A program made the translations under genes and the position numbers. This document shows positions 22,916 through 36,439 of a stretch of 64,000 bases of DNA, piece by piece. The stretch is from the NCBI GenBank assembly GCA_029747585.1, contig JAPEVF010000008.1:1-64000 (forward strand), given 5' to 3'. The stretch's first letter is position 1, and each line of letters begins with the position of its first letter. This DNA comes from Pleurotus djamor (lineage: Eukaryota > Basidiomycota > Agaricomycetes > Agaricales > Pleurotaceae). The notes under the pieces are model-generated. The model did no database searches, had not been told where the DNA came from, and saw only the letters and a program-made list of their open reading frames with translations.

Positions 22916-25900
22916 ATGGCTGCCGCAGACAAACCCATTGCCTTCTGCGAGCATCTTCAACTCTCCAGTCTTGGTATCCAACCCGCCTCCATATCTTTTC
23001 AGGTTGGTTTCTTGGCGCGTCATACGCGTCCATTGCGCTGACGTATCCCGCAGACTCTGACTCTTGAATCCGACCACTTCATCTGTGTTCGAGAGAAAGT
23101 CAACGAGCAGAACCAAGTCGTTATCATTGACCTCGCAGATGCCAACAATGTGCTTCGAAGACCAATATCTGCCGAGAGTGCAATCATGAATCCTCGACAA
23201 AAAATCCTTGCACTAAAAGGTGAGCGTCCTGCTTTATTTCAAGTCGTCGAATCTCAAACCCCATCTCTCAGCTCAACGAACTTTGCAAATATTCAACATC
23301 GAGGCGAAGCAGAAGGTCAAATCGCACGCTAGCAACGAAGACGTTGTCTTTTGGAAATGGGTTTCGGACACGACTATCGGCATAGTCACAGAGACTTCGG
23401 TCTATCACTGGTCGATCTCTGACCAGAATGCGCCACAGAAGATCTTCGACCGCCATCCCACCCTCGCCGGCGCACAAATCATCAACTACCGCGTGACCCC
23501 CGATGAAAAGTGGCTTGTTTTGATCGGTATCTCGGGCAACTCTACAAATCCTTCTGCATTCAAGGTCAAAGGCTCTATGCAGCTGTATAGCAGGGACAGA
23601 GGTGTCAGCCAGGCCATCGAGGGTCATGCTGCAGCGTTTGCGGAGGTGAAGTTGGACGGACATCAGAAACCAACGAAGCTCTTCACCTTCTCAGTTCGCA
23701 CTGCTACTGGTGCCAAGGTCAGCGAGACAATCCACCTCATCCTCAACTTGCTAACTTGCTTGTGAACTTGAATAGCTCCATGTTGTAGAAATTGACCACC
23801 AAGCCCCGGACCCACCTTTTGTCAAGAAAGCGGTGGACGTTTACTTCCCTCCAGAGGCAACCAACGATTTCCCCGTCGCCATGCAAGTGTCGAAGAAGCA
23901 TGGGATCATCTACCTTGTCACGAAATATGGCTTCATCCATCTCTACGACCTCGAATCTGGCGCGTGCGTCTACATGAACCGTATCTCCGGGGAGACTATC
24001 TTTGTCACAGCTGAACACGAAGCTACGAACGGTATCATCGGTGTCAACAAGAAGGGACAAGTGCTCAGCGTAAATGTGGACGAACAGACTATCATCCCGT
24101 ATATTTTGACGACTTTGAACAACACGGAGCTGGCCTTCAAGCTTGCTAGTCGAGCGAATCTACCTGGAGCTGACGATCTCTACGTTCAACAGTACCAACA
24201 GCTCTTTGCTAGTGGCCAATATGGCGAGGCCGCCAAGGTTGCCGCCAACTCTCCTCGTGTACGTATGATTCCCTCAACTCATGATGGCCTGGGTCTGACG
24301 CGTCTTGAATAGGGTATCTTGCGTACCACTGCTGTCATTGAATCATTCAAGCAGGCTCCTGCCCCACCTGGCGGTCTTTCCCCCATCTTGCAGTACTTCG
24401 GTGTTCTGTTGGAGAAGGGTGAATTGAACCACACGGAATCACTGGAATTGGCACGCCCTGTTCTTCAGCAAGGTCGCAAGCAACTCCTTGAGAAGTGGCT
24501 CAAGGAAAACAAGGTATTCTTTCCATCTTGCCATCTTGTATCAATATCAACTCACTACTGCGTATGATCAGTTGACGTGTAGCGAGGAACTTGGAGACAT
24601 TGTTCGATTACACGACATGACTCTCGCCCTCAGTGTCTATCTTCGAGCGAATGTTCCTAACAAGGTTATCGCCTGCTTCGCTGAAACCGGTCAAACGGAC
24701 AAGATTGTTCTGTACTCCAAGAAGGTCGGCTACCAGCCTGATTATGTTGCTCTCCTTCAACACATCATGCGTTCCAATCCCGACAAAGGTGCCGAGTTTG
24801 CCACCCAGTTGGTCAACGACGAGAGCGGACCCCTTGTTGACGTCGAACGGGTACGAGTTCGCGATCTTATGGGATGTACAAATTCTCACCTCCCTTATGC
24901 AGGTCGTTGATATCTTCATGTCACAAAACATGATCCAACCCGCTACATCGTTCTTGCTTGATGCGTTGAAAGATAACAAGCCGGAGCAAGGGCCTTTGCA
25001 AACGCGCTTGCTTGAGATGAATCTCATGCACGCACCCCAGGTTGCGGACGCTATCTTGGGCAACGAAATGTTCACCCACTACGACAGACCAAGGATTGCC
25101 AACCTGTGCGAGAAAGCTGGTCTTCTGCAACGTGTATGTCATTTGCTTCCGCGCACCTAATCTTCGGGCTCACGTACTTTAATCTTAGGCCCTTGAGCAT
25201 TACGAGGATTTGGCAGATATTAAGAGAGCTATCGTCCATACATCGGCCCTTCAACAAGATGTAAGTCATGGGTCTGTCTAACTGCCTATGATTTGCTGAT
25301 ATATTGGTCAATAGTGGCTCATCAATTACTTCAGCCGACTCACTACTGAGCAGTCTATGGCCTGCCTCAATGAAATGCTCCGGGTCAACATTCGCCAGAA
25401 CCTACAGATTGTTGTGCAAATCGCCACAAAGTACTCAGACATCTTGGGCCCTGTCAAGCTCATCGAATTGTTCGAGAGCTACAAGAGTTCAGAAGGCCTC
25501 TACTACTACTTGGGCTCCGTTGTCAATCTCAGCGAAGACCCTGAGGTCCACTTCAAGTACATCCAGGCTGCCACCCGCACAGGCCAAATTCGCGAGGTGG
25601 AACGCATCTGTCGTGAGAGCAACTTCTACAATCCGGAGAAGGTCAAGAACTTCCTCAAGGAGGCCAAGCTTTCCGATCAGCTACCTCTCATCATCGTCTG
25701 TGACCGCTTTGACTTCGTCCACGATTTGGTGCTATATCTCTACCAAAATGGACTGACCAAGTTCATCGAAGTCTACGTCCAGCGAGTCAACTCTGTTCGC
25801 ACGCCTCAAGTTGTGGGTGGTCTCCTAGACGTCGACTGTGATGAGACGACAATCAAAGGACTCCTTGCCTCGGTCACTGGCAACTTCCCCATCGACGAGC

Positions 25901-28900
25901 TCGTCCACGAAGTCGAGCAAAGGAACAGGTTGAAGCTCATCCTTCCTTGGCTCGAGGCTCGCGTACAGGCCGGCTCTCAGGATCCCGCCATTTACAACGC
26001 TATCGCCAAGATCTACATCGACAGCAACAACAACCCCGAGCAATTCTTGAAGGAGAACAACGTGAGTAACTCACCTCTCGATCTTGTTCACACTGACGGT
26101 TCCTTCAGATCTATGAACCGCTCGTTGTTGGTAAATTCTGCGAGGCGCGCGATCCGTATCTGGCGTACATTGCATATGCCAAAGGTTTCTGTGATGATGA
26201 GCTCATCGCGATCACCAACGAGAACTCGATGTTCAAACAACAAGCTCGATACCTCGTCAAGCGTCGTCAGCCGGAGCTGTGGGCTCAGGTCCTCGTTCCT
26301 GACAACATGCATCGTCGCGCGTTGATTGACCAAGTGCGTCGGGTCCGGATATTTTCAGCATATCTGTGCTAACCTATCTGTGTAGATCGTGGCCACTGCC
26401 ATTCCCGAATGCACTGACCCCGATGACGTATCTATCACCGTCAAATCCTTCCTCCAGGCAGATCTTCCTATTGAGTTGATTGAACTGCTTGAGAAGATCA
26501 TACTTGAGCCCTCGCCATTCAGCGACAACCGCAATCTGCAGAATCTCATGCTGTTGACGGCTATCCGTGCCGACAAAGGCAAGGTGGTGGGATACATCAA
26601 CAAATTGCAGAATTACGACCCCGGAGACATTGCGAAGATCGCCACCGACCACGGACTATACGAAGAAGCATTCACCATCTACAAGAAGTATGAACAACAT
26701 GCTTTGGCTATGAACGTCTTGGTAGAACATATTGTTTCCATTGATCGTGGCTTGGAGTACGCAAAGAAGGTTGATAAGCCTGAGGTTTGGAGCCGACTGG
26801 CTAAAGCTCAGTTGGATGGTCTGCGAATCAAGGATTCTATCGGTACGTGATAATCCAGTTCCCATCGCGCTGCGTCTGACCATTTCCATAGATTCATATA
26901 TCAAGGCTGCGGATCCCTCCAACTTCGCCGAGGTCATTGAGATTTCCAACCACGCTGGCAAGCATGACGACCTCGTCCGCTACCTTCAAATGGCTCGCAA
27001 GACCCTGCGCGAACCGAAGATTGATACGGAGTTGGCCTACGCCTATGCGAAGACCGATCGTCTCCACGACATGGAGGACTTCCTTGGAATGACCAACGTT
27101 GCGGATATCTTGGAAGTTGGCGAGAAGTGCTTTGAGGACGAACTGTACCAGGCTGCCAAGCTGCTCTTCACCAGCATTTCCAACTGGGCACGCCTCGCTA
27201 CAACGCTCATCTACCTCGGGGAGAATCAAGCCGCTGTCGAAAGTGCGCGTAAGGCTGGAAACACACAGTGCGTGGGTCATGACTTTTCCCCTTTTTTCAC
27301 CACTAACTCTTCGACAGAGTTTGGAAGCAAGTTCACGCCGCTTGTATCGAGAAGTCTGAGTTCCGTCTGGTGCGTCCTCATTGAGATCAGGAGGTGCTCG
27401 TCCTGACCATATAATTAGGCCCAAATTTGTGGTCTTCACATCATTGTTCACGCTGTAAGCAGTGTTCCATCACAGTAGACTGAGTCTAGCTGACACCTTA
27501 TCTAGGAGGAACTCGCTGCCCTCGTACAAATGTATGAATACCGCGGTCATTTCGAAGAGATCATCGCACTGCTGGAGGCTGGCTTGAGTCTTGAGCGTGC
27601 ACACATGGGTATATTTACCGAGCTCTCAATACTGCTCAGCAAATACAAGCCAGGAAAATGTGCGTGTGATCTCTCTTTACAGTGTACGAAGTAATCCTAA
27701 CTCCTTCACCTCAGTGATGGAACACCTCAAACTCTTCGTCTCGCGCATCAATATTCCCAAGGTATGATATAAATATGAATATCTTGGACCGCACCTTTAC
27801 TCACTTCACACAGGTTATCAAAGCGACAGAGAAGGCTCACCTCTGGCCCGAACTTGTCTTCCTGTACATGAAGTATGATGAATACGTGGGTCATTTCAAA
27901 CTGTTCCTTGTATACTTGGCCTCATCGTACACTCCAGGACAACGCTGCACTGGCAATGATTGAACGGTCAACGGATGCATGGGAGCATAACCAATTCAAG
28001 GACGTCATCGTCAGAGCAGCCAACGTTGAGATGTAAGCCCCAACCAGTGCCTGCCCACGCGTCTCTGACATTCTTGTTCTCTCTCAGATATTACAAATCG
28101 TTATCATTCTACCTCAAGGAACAGCCAACCCTCCTTACCGACCTCCTCACCGTCTTGATACCTCGCATTGACCATGGACGGGTCGTCCGCATGTTCACGC
28201 AAATTGACCACATCCCTCTGATCCGTTCCTACCTTATCGCTGTCCAACACGTAAGCGTTAAATCACTCCTTCAGCAACATACCATCTAACTCTTCTGCAG
28301 CTAAACCTTGAGCCTGTCAACGATGCTTACAACAAACTGCTGATAGAAGAGGAGGACTACAAGACCCTCCGTGATTCAATCGACAGCTTCGACAACTTCA
28401 ACAACATCCGCCTCGCTCAAGAACTAGAAAAGCACGAACTCCTCGAATTCCGCCGTCTCTCTGCTCATTTGTACAAGGTTTGCTTGCTTCCTATCCTTTC
28501 GCAAATGTCATAGCTCACACCATTCGTGTAGAAAAACAGTCGATGGGAAGAGTCTATTGCTCTGTCGAAGCAGGACAAACTCTACAAGGATGCCATGGTC
28601 ACGGCTTCCGTATCCGGCTCTACAGAAGTCGCCGAAGAGCTCCTTTCCTACTTCGTTGACATTGGCAACAAGGAGTGCTTCGCTGCAATGCTCTACGTCT
28701 GCTACGACCTTCTCCGCTCTGATATCATCGAGGAGCTATCATGGCGGCATGGCTTGAACGACTTTTTCATGCCCTATAAAATCCAAGTGCAGCGTTCGAT
28801 GGCGGACAAGGTACGCTTTTACCCTCCCGCATCTACGCCATCCTAGATACATGGATCTGACGGACCCGTTCGCAGCTCGCACAACTGGAGAAAGACTTCC

Positions 28901-29201
28901 GTGAACGCCTCAAGAAAGAGACGAAGAAGGAACAGGAGGAATCCGAGGCTCCCATTATCAACCCAGGCGGCTTTGGGAACCAGCTTCTCTTGACTAACGG
29001 GTATTCTCCCTCCTCCCTTGTCTATCTTTACCCAGCCGCTGATGAATTATCGTCTCATTAGCTTTGTCGGGCAGGCCCCGCCAATGCCAAACGGTGGTAT
29101 GATGGTGAGTTCATTCCCCCTCTCTTGAATCCACCACTTTGAGTGCTGACTTCCCCTACTTCTCTTAGCCGAGTATGACTGGCTTCGGAGGTGTATTTTA
29201 G
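22916..29201 (+). CDS. CHC1: clathrin heavy chain
   Basis: Structural subunit of the clathrin triskelion, which coats endocytic and trans-Golgi/endosomal vesicles. The protein can be followed almost without gaps. The N-terminal seven-blade propeller starts near Met-Ala-Ala-Ala-Asp-Lys-Pro-Ile and includes [13 protein letters not shown]. The long alpha-zigzag leg follows with its seven CHC repeats (for example [17 protein letters not shown] and [19 protein letters not shown]). The C-terminal trimerisation region ends [13 protein letters not shown]. Total length is about 1680 residues, normal for the family. Introns number about twenty and are mostly 45-70 nt; one exon near 27420-27455 is only about 36 nt. 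The start follows a short pyrimidine-rich leader 285 bp after the PQ-loop gene, and the DNA ligase gene begins 220 bp downstream. Confidence 0.98.
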
Positions 29202-29420
29202 TGGATTCTGTTATACCATACTTTGTGTTTACATGTCGGTTTTCGTTCATAATCGCAATCTCCTTTTTCTCCCTTGTTCCTCGTAAGTAGTTCTCATCAC
29301 GTGGCTCGCGTGTGGTCCTTGTTTACCTATGTTATTCCGATCGTTGAGTGGCCACATAGTCACTCTGAGACAACTCTTGCAATATATTTACCTTCACTTC
29401 CTCCATGTACATAATTTTGA

Positions 29421-32400
29421 ATGGCAATTAATGCAGGTACCGGTACTGATGCTGTCCCCTTTTCCTTGTACGTCCCAAGCTTCAGTACTCCAGTCTTCGA
29501 CCGATGTTGACCTAATGCAGTTTCGCGTCGCTCATTCGCGAGATCGCCGAAATTCCGTTGACCAATGCTTCGACATCCAAGCGCACCGAAGACCATCCTG
29601 GTAGACGGGTCTTCGGTCGGTGGGTTAATGCTTTACGCAAGGATTACCCTTCCATGCCCCCAGACACACTTTCGACACTCGTCAAGCTTCTCTTTCCTGA
29701 CGCAGATAAACATCGTATATACAACCTCAAAGAATCCAAGCTCGTGAAAGACTTGGAGTCGATCCTCGGAATCTCTAAGACGCAGCTTGGACGGTGGAAT
29801 CGCGAGGGCGGATCTGGTTGCTTGGGACGCGAGTTACAAATAGCCATGGAGCAAACTTGTTCGGTATGTCACTCAAGCGTATCACCAACATATATATCCC
29901 TCCGTTTCAATATGGAACGCCCTTCGATCTGTCCCTCTTTACTCGAGTCGCCATTCTATGCTCAACACTTATCGTCCACCTCCAGGATCTAGATGCCACA
30001 AGCCCGTTCTCTATGGCCGAAATAGATAGCTACCTGGACGAACTGGCTGCTTGTTCTCTATATACAGACCGATCCATTCGCTCTAAATATCCCTCCAAGA
30101 CCAAGCGACCAAGACGAGACATTCTAACGAAACTCTTTCGAAACATGCCTCCATTAGACGCTGCATGTCTTGTGCAGATCCTACTGAAGGATCTTCGTCC
30201 CCTTCTCTACCCACAAACTGGCGCACACTACACTACGGATCTCAAGGACCATAATTCCAATGCTCGTCGTGTTCTTGGGCAAGCTGATGTTATGTATGTA
30301 TGGGATCCTGCTGGAGAACTCTTCAAGACCTCTAAGACATCAGGAGTATTGCACCAAACAGCCAGCATTTATGAATTAGGTCGCAGCTCCGATTCTCCCC
30401 AATTGGGCACTTTTGTGACGGTATTGTCGTCATCATCGTTCGCAAGAGCCCGCCTTTGACTGAAATATCTACCTTAGCTCCCGAAGTCAGTCAAAGGACA
30501 GAGTTGTCAGAAGGCTCTGTCGAGTCTACATGGCGCCTCTCAGATATACGCGGAAACTAAGTACGATGGCGAAAGAGCACAAATCCACGTCCGTATTTTA
30601 GCAGATGGCTCGCCCGAAATCACCATCTTCAGCAAGAGTACTCGAGATTCTACCCTTGATAGAGTAGCCGTCCACCCCATCATTCGCCAAGCTCTGGGAT
30701 TTGAAGACGGTGACGGCCCGCGAATTCGTGAAAACGTCATTCTGGACGCTGAAATGGTTGCATATCATGTCGATCATATTGATGGTGCGTCGCACTAGCG
30801 TTCCTCCGTTGCTCTGCTCATATTTGTCGCAGAGTTCTGGCGCATCAAAAGCTTGGTTGAAGATACTGCAGAGGGTGTTCGTGGGATCAGGAAGGGGAAA
30901 TCCAAGGGGAATATCGACGAGTAAGCACGCCTACGAAGGTGCGACGGAGCACATCTGACGTTCCTTAAAGAGACTCGCAGGGAAGCGACGGCGGACATCT
31001 TGCCCTCGTCTTCTTTGACGTTTTATATCTTGACTCCGTCTCCCACCTTGCCACGCCGTACACAGACCGACGCCGCCTTCTCGAGAGAATAATCCAGCCT
31101 ATTCCTCATTATGCTTTCCTTGCGAAACGGACCCTATTAAACGTGGACTCGGCGTCCGCTTCTACCAGCATTTATCAAGTCTTCGCCGACGCAATAGCCA
31201 ATCACGAGGAAGGGCTTGTTCTCAAAGCAGCTCGATCGAGGTACAATGACAAGTATCTGCCCTGGGTAAAGCTCAAGAGGGACTATATACCCGGACTTGG
31301 GGACGCTGTGGATATGGTTGTTGTTGGTGCTGCCTGGACACAACGGCGGGCGAACGAATTAGATGGTATTTTTGCTTTCCCCATTATCAACCTCGACCAT
31401 ATTCTTGACGAACTAACGATTCGCTCTCAGTCTCCACCTCCACCTGCACCACTTTTTACTTCGGCATATTGCAGAATCCTGAGACCTGCGATTCGGTGAG
31501 CCCAAGTCGATGAAGTACGTGGCTCCAACTCAACAGGCTGTATAGGAACCTCCCTCCTTCTACATATACTTTACCTCATCCTATGTTGTGGGCAGGGATC
31601 AACTCGAATCGCTTAACTGGACGGTCAAGAGCCAGGATCCTATTGCTTACAACAAAGACAAACCTGTAACGTTGTTTCCATCTATAACCAGAGTCCCTCC
31701 TTATAACCATTCTTCATCAGCCGACGAAGGGATTATCGTACCATTGCGACTTCCTGCCTGGACTGCCACCTCCCGATGTCCTTTTAAAGGACCCAATTCT
31801 ATGTGAAATAGTTGGTGACCGCTTCACTAAAGCTCCCCGCAGCAAGGTCAGTCTTGACCTTTTGCATTGACTTCGCTTTCCGTCCTGATTCATCCCAGTA
31901 TTATGAACTTCGATTCCCTCGTATCACTAAATTTTACCGTCCGAAAGAACGTACATGGCGAGATGGCGTCACCCCTATCGAACTGAAGGAGATCGCTCAC
32001 GAGGTCCTTGGTATCGACCGAAGTGGCAAGGATGTCGATGACTATTGCAAGGACCTTTGGAACGTCCCGTCCTCTCCGAGCGTCAGATCGAGTATGAAGC
32101 GGAAGCAAAAACAGGTTGATTGGGTCAATAACCTACGAGCTGCGGATAAACTTCCGGCCTTGGGAATGCTGGCTAGTGAACACCACGGTCGGAGCCAATC
32201 CACGGCCTCCCCTTCCTCAGTCGTCAAAGCGCTCTTCACTATACCCGAGGAATGCGATGCCCCACACCAACCCCTTGCTGCGCGCACGAATCTCCCTTTA
32301 CCATCCACCCCAACGACAAATACCCATGATGATTCTGCGGTCTCTTCATCACCCTTAAGCCCGACCCCATTATCACCATTAAATCCGAGATACCCGACAA

Positions 32401-32918
32401 CGAGGAAACGACGCCGACTTGATTCCAGCACCCCAATGACTCCCATTCAATCCATTTACGCGATACCTACCCCGGTCACCTCTCCCATTTCCCCAGCCTC
32501 TCCACAAGACTCTCACCAATCACCCTTCGAAAGTCTCGATGCCTTCCTCCTCAGGTCTGTCGTATATCTGTCTGACCTGAACCGACCCATCAATTCTCCA
32601 CTCCTCGATCCGGACAACCTCTTCCATTCACTCGATGCTCTCCTCCTGGGTTGCGGCTGGTTAAATGACTCCCTCCATGTTTGCCCTTGGGCCAGACAAG
32701 GAGTCGTTGTAGTGAAGGATCGTTCGAAATTCGATCGCGTCAAGCAAGAAATACTCGCGAGAAGAGCTGCACGATGCACTAGCAATGGTTCAACTCCGTC
32801 CCATGCCGTGGCTGCAATCTCAACCGAACGTAAACCAATCTGGCTTCTTGACTGTCAAGTGTTTGATTCACAAATCCATAACGATTGGAAGAAATATGCG
32901 TTACGTCTTTCGTGCTGA
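29421..32918 (+). CDS. ATP-dependent DNA ligase, ligase IV-like
   Basis: DNA ligase that seals nicks through an enzyme-AMP intermediate. It most resembles ligase IV of non-homologous end joining in overall size (about 1000 residues) and in having a BRCT-like tail. The N-terminal helical DNA-binding domain runs from SLIREIAEIPLT to about RNMPPLDAACLVQILLKDLRPLLYP. The adenylation motif is KYDGER, with the nucleophilic lysine codon at 30559-30561. Further catalytic motifs are VILDAEMVAY, LVFFDVLYLD, EEGLVLK and PWVKLKRDY. A Ser/Pro-rich linker precedes a last BRCT-like block ending near PIWLLDCQVF. The start was set by joining Met-Ala-Ile-Asn-Ala-Gly to FFASLIRE across a GTACGT...GCAG intron. 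The KYDGERAQIH spelling is closer to ligases I and III, so the subfamily is not certain. Confidence 0.82.
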
Positions 32919-33081
32919 CAGGTGCACGGGGGTATTTATTAGTAAACTATTCGTCCTTCATGTGTATGTAAACTAATCCAGCTATATCGTAGCTGGAGTG
33001 ACCGAATTTATAATAGTAACCATGTCTAAAAAAAACGGCGTCGACTTGAACCTTTGCATCTCCATCGAGATAGAGCGAGAA

Positions 33082-33876
33082 TTACCTTCGCATGCCTGCT
33101 TCATAATAGTCATACCTCGAACGTGTTCTTTCTCCGCTGTCTGACCTGCTGTCGTGCCTGCACGGATACCTTCTAAGGAAAGTCGCTATTGGGTTCTTAG
33201 TGGGATGATACCGTGGAGTCAAACGACTCGGCCGTACCACAAGTGTTGCCTGTTCCTGTCGTATTTCTTCCCATTTCTCGCGGATTTTGTCTTCGATGCT
33301 GGCATAGTCAACCGTAAACTTGGTATATGCTTCGTCGCTGACTCGAATGTAAGTATAGCTAGAGGCACCTTAAAGGACACTTTACGGTGGCTCACATTGT
33401 CCGAGCAGCTAGTAAAGCCTGGTCTAGGGTTTGCTGCGTCTATACAGGATAACTGTCTTAGGTGGCGTATAGATGCGCTAGATATATGAGCCTACCTCAG
33501 CTATCACTTGCGTTCTTGCGACTTTGAGGAACTTTTTCTCCGCCTCTCGTTTCTTCTTCGCCCTCGTATCTAACCAAAAGAATGGCGCATATAGCCACGA
33601 AGTACGTTGTGATCTCGACGCGACATCGGCTTACCACGAAGCTGGGCGACTAAGCTCAGCATATTTCTGAGGTACGCGGTCAGTTACTCGGCGTACGAAT
33701 GCGACAGATATCAAAGTAGAAGTAAGCACTCACTCCAAGTTATTGTTTTCGCTGCTATTGGAGTCTTGAGACGCGTGTTGGTCGTCTTCGTCCTCGATAT
33801 CTTCGACATCGTCGTCTTTCATAGCTATGTCCGTACCCTCGCTTTGGAATGACACGTAGGTGGGCTTTTTAGGCAT
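33082..33876 (-). CDS. uncharacterised small coiled-coil protein
   Basis: I do not recognise this protein. The model begins Met-Pro-Lys-Lys-Pro-Thr-Tyr-Val and continues with a very acidic stretch (DDDVEDIEDEDD). Then come a basic helix (TRAKKKREAEKKF) and a long charged helical region around YASIEDKIREKWEEIRQEQ, followed by an Arg/Ser-rich tail ending Gly-Met-Arg-Arg. About 200 residues over five exons, with one 44-nt internal exon (Thr-Gln-Gln-Thr-Leu-Asp-Gln) needed to keep frame. The composition suggests a nuclear structural or chromatin-associated protein, but that is only an inference. It is divergent from ETR1 with 162 bp between start codons, so the two probably share a promoter. No homologue can be named from sequence alone. 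Confidence 0.6.
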
Positions 33877-34038
33877 GACGCACAGACGGTTGAAGACGCG
33901 TAGAGATGGCTCTGGGGTGAAGAGGAAGTAAACGGGCGCCAATCTACGACCGACCCTGTGCGTGACTGTGTGACGCTTCGCGTTAGCCTCCGTGACGATC
34001 GTGGAATGACATCACATCCTTGAATCCGAATCTTCACC

Positions 34039-35587
34039 ATGCAGACTTCAACAAGACGAATTCTATCCTCTCTCTTGCGTCCTGGATCGCACAACTTCTC
34101 CACCTCTTCATTTTGCTCTAACCGTGCTATCGTCTACTCGAAGAATGGCGATCCCACCTCCGTCCTCAGAGCGTTAACATGCAACCCACTCCCCTCCCCA
34201 CCTCCCGAAAGTGTCAATATCAAATTCCTCCTAGCACCCATAAACCCTGCAGACATCAACGTCGTCGAGGGAGTCTACCCCGCGAAACCTACCCCCAACA
34301 CCTCACTAGCTCCATCTGGCCAAGGGGGCCCTGCGGAACCCGTGTTCGTTGGTGGGAACGAAGGTCTCGCAGAGGTTACTGCAGTCGGAGATGGTGTGAA
34401 CGACTTGGTGGTGGGTGACTGGGTCGTCATGACACGGTCACAGGCTGGGACTTGGTCGACGAGTAAGAATGTCCTGCCTACCGATGTCCTCAAGGTTCCA
34501 CGAACCTCTGGGAGATACCAACTTAGTGAAGTTCAGGCTGCAACTATCACGGTGTGTAAACCGTTCACTTTCATATTATGTCACTTGAACTAGTGCTCAT
34601 CCTTATCTTTGGTGTATAAAGGTCAACCCACCAACTGCTTATAACATGCTCCACGACTTCACGAACCTACAACCTGGGGACTGGGTCGTCCAGAACGGTG
34701 CTAATAGTGCGGTGCGTACCCACTCCACACACCCTCCTTCTCTCGCCGTACCCATAACCCCAGGTAGGACAATCTGTCATCCAAATAGCCGCGTCACAAG
34801 GTTTCAAGACGCTCAACTTCGTTCGCAGCCGGTAAGGCATTTACACTTCGCCGAGTGGACCACACGTTCTAACTTTTTACCGGTACCGATGAATGGTTCT
34901 AGCGAGAATCTCTCAGAGCTTGCTAGTTATTTGGAGAATTTGGGTGCAACCAAGGTTCTCACATATGACGAACTTGCGGACAAGGGACTCCGTGGAAAGG
35001 TGAAAGAATGGACGAATGGGAAGGCAAGTCGCGCTCCGTGAACAGCTTGTTCATTAGCTGACATCGCAATCAAGGGGATACGGCTCGCGTTGAACTGTGT
35101 CGGTAAGTACTCATGATCCTTCTTGGACAGAGCATTGAGCCTGACTCGGAATAGGCGGAAAGGACACGACGTTGATGACCCAGCTCCTTGGGCAAGACGG
35201 ACACTTGGTTTCTTATGGTGCCATGTCGAAGCAACCGCTCTCTTTACCCACATCCCTCTTCATCTTCAAGAACCTGAAAGCACACGGGTTTTGGCAAAGT
35301 CGTTGGTATGCTGACCGGAGCCGAGAAGAGCAAGAGAAGTTGATGAGGACGTTGGTAGCGTTCATGAGTGAAGGAAAGGTGAGCGAGACGTCCATTCATC
35401 ATGTCGATTACTTTTGAAGTTGAACGTGTCGCCCTAGCTTGAAGCACCTGAACACGAAATAGTCACTATCCGTGGGCAGGATTCTGACGAGACCGCCAGT
35501 CAGACGATCAGGGATGTCATGTCGAAGCTTGCAAGCGGCCGTTTAGGGAAGAAAATCCTGCTAAAATTAGAGGAAGTTGCTAAATAG
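34039..35587 (+). CDS. ETR1: mitochondrial trans-2-enoyl-CoA/ACP reductase
   Basis: NADPH-dependent enoyl thioester reductase of the medium-chain dehydrogenase/reductase superfamily. It catalyses the last step of mitochondrial type II fatty acid synthesis, needed for lipoic acid and respiration. The N-terminus (MQTSTRRILSSLLRPGSHN) is rich in Arg/Ser and lacks acidic residues, as expected of a mitochondrial presequence. Family landmarks are PINPADINVVEGVYP, the TVNPPTAYNMLHDF segment, the GDWVVQNGANSAVGQ cofactor loop, and LVSYGAMSKQPLSLPTS. The tail ends Lys-Ile-Leu-Leu-Lys-Leu-Glu-Glu-Val-Ala-Lys. About 400 residues in six or seven exons. The stop codon is only 41 bp from that of the convergent p24 gene, so their 3' ends probably overlap. 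Confidence 0.94.
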
Positions 35588-35628
35588 ATACCATAGAGTA
35601 TGTACAGGGTATGACATGATGGCTGCCG

Positions 35629-36439
35629 TCATCGCATCTTCCGGTCCTCAAAGAATCGCTTTTGAAAAGGCCATTAGTACTCTTGACTGAAGAGATGAAC
35701 TTGCAAACATACCTTCAGGTGATTGAGCTGCCACGAAAACACCACAATCATGATCACAACCTGCGCAACACTGTACCAGACAGCCCGAGAATTCGTAGCC
35801 TCGCTCAAATCCCTAAAATCGGCTTCCCGTTCCCTTTGATACTGTTGCTCTCTCCGGATGTCCTCGAGCTTTTGGTTCAGGTCCCGGACTTTGGCAGCCA
35901 TCTCGGAGACGTGTGAGCGGTCGTGTTCGACGTTTGCTTTTGCGGTTCCGACGACGATTTCAAGGTACATTCGGATGTGTGTGTGCGAGAACCATGAGGT
36001 GTAGTTTGTCGACAGGCATAATGAGTGGTCGCCTGCGATGTGCGAGGTAAACGTGAAACGGCCGTCGTAAGGACCACGAGTCTTCACGACTGTATGAGAG
36101 CTCTCCGTTTCCTACGATATGGGTTGAGAAAGTGGCCGAGACATGGAGAAGGAGGATACTCACGTCGACTTGGACAATGATACCCAAGTCTGGATTTTCT
36201 ACGTATCCTTGCTGCTGTTCATCCCACTCCAGGGCACGGTAGTGACCTGTACGAACGTAAGTATTCAAGGTATCCAGTGAAGCGTCACTCTGCGCCGAAC
36301 CTTCGACAACGGTGTCACTGGGGACTTCCTCGATGAAGCATCGCCTCTCATTTGCGTCTAGGTAGAAGTGAAGAGCATTGGCAGCGACTGCAAAGAATAG
36401 AAGGAGAAGAGGAAGCGAGCGAAAGTGTTTTGAGGACAT
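35629..36439 (-). CDS. p24 family cargo receptor (EMP24/GP25L, Erp1-like)
   Basis: Type I membrane protein of COPI/COPII vesicles that sorts GPI-anchored and other cargo between the ER and Golgi. The order is classical: a signal peptide (LPLLLLFFAVAANALHFYL), a GOLD domain with the conserved ERRCFIEEVP segment and CLSTNYTSWF, a coiled coil (LNQKLEDIRREQQYQ), one transmembrane helix (WYSVAQVVIMIVVFSWQ) and a short tail. The tail NHLKRFFEDRKMR was obtained by splicing out a GTATGT intron; it has the Phe-Phe and basic residues used for coatomer binding. About 220 residues and three exons. ERRCF together with the RFFEDRK tail fits the alpha/Erp1 branch best. Its start lies 142 bp from that of CNOT9 on the other strand. 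Confidence 0.92.
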
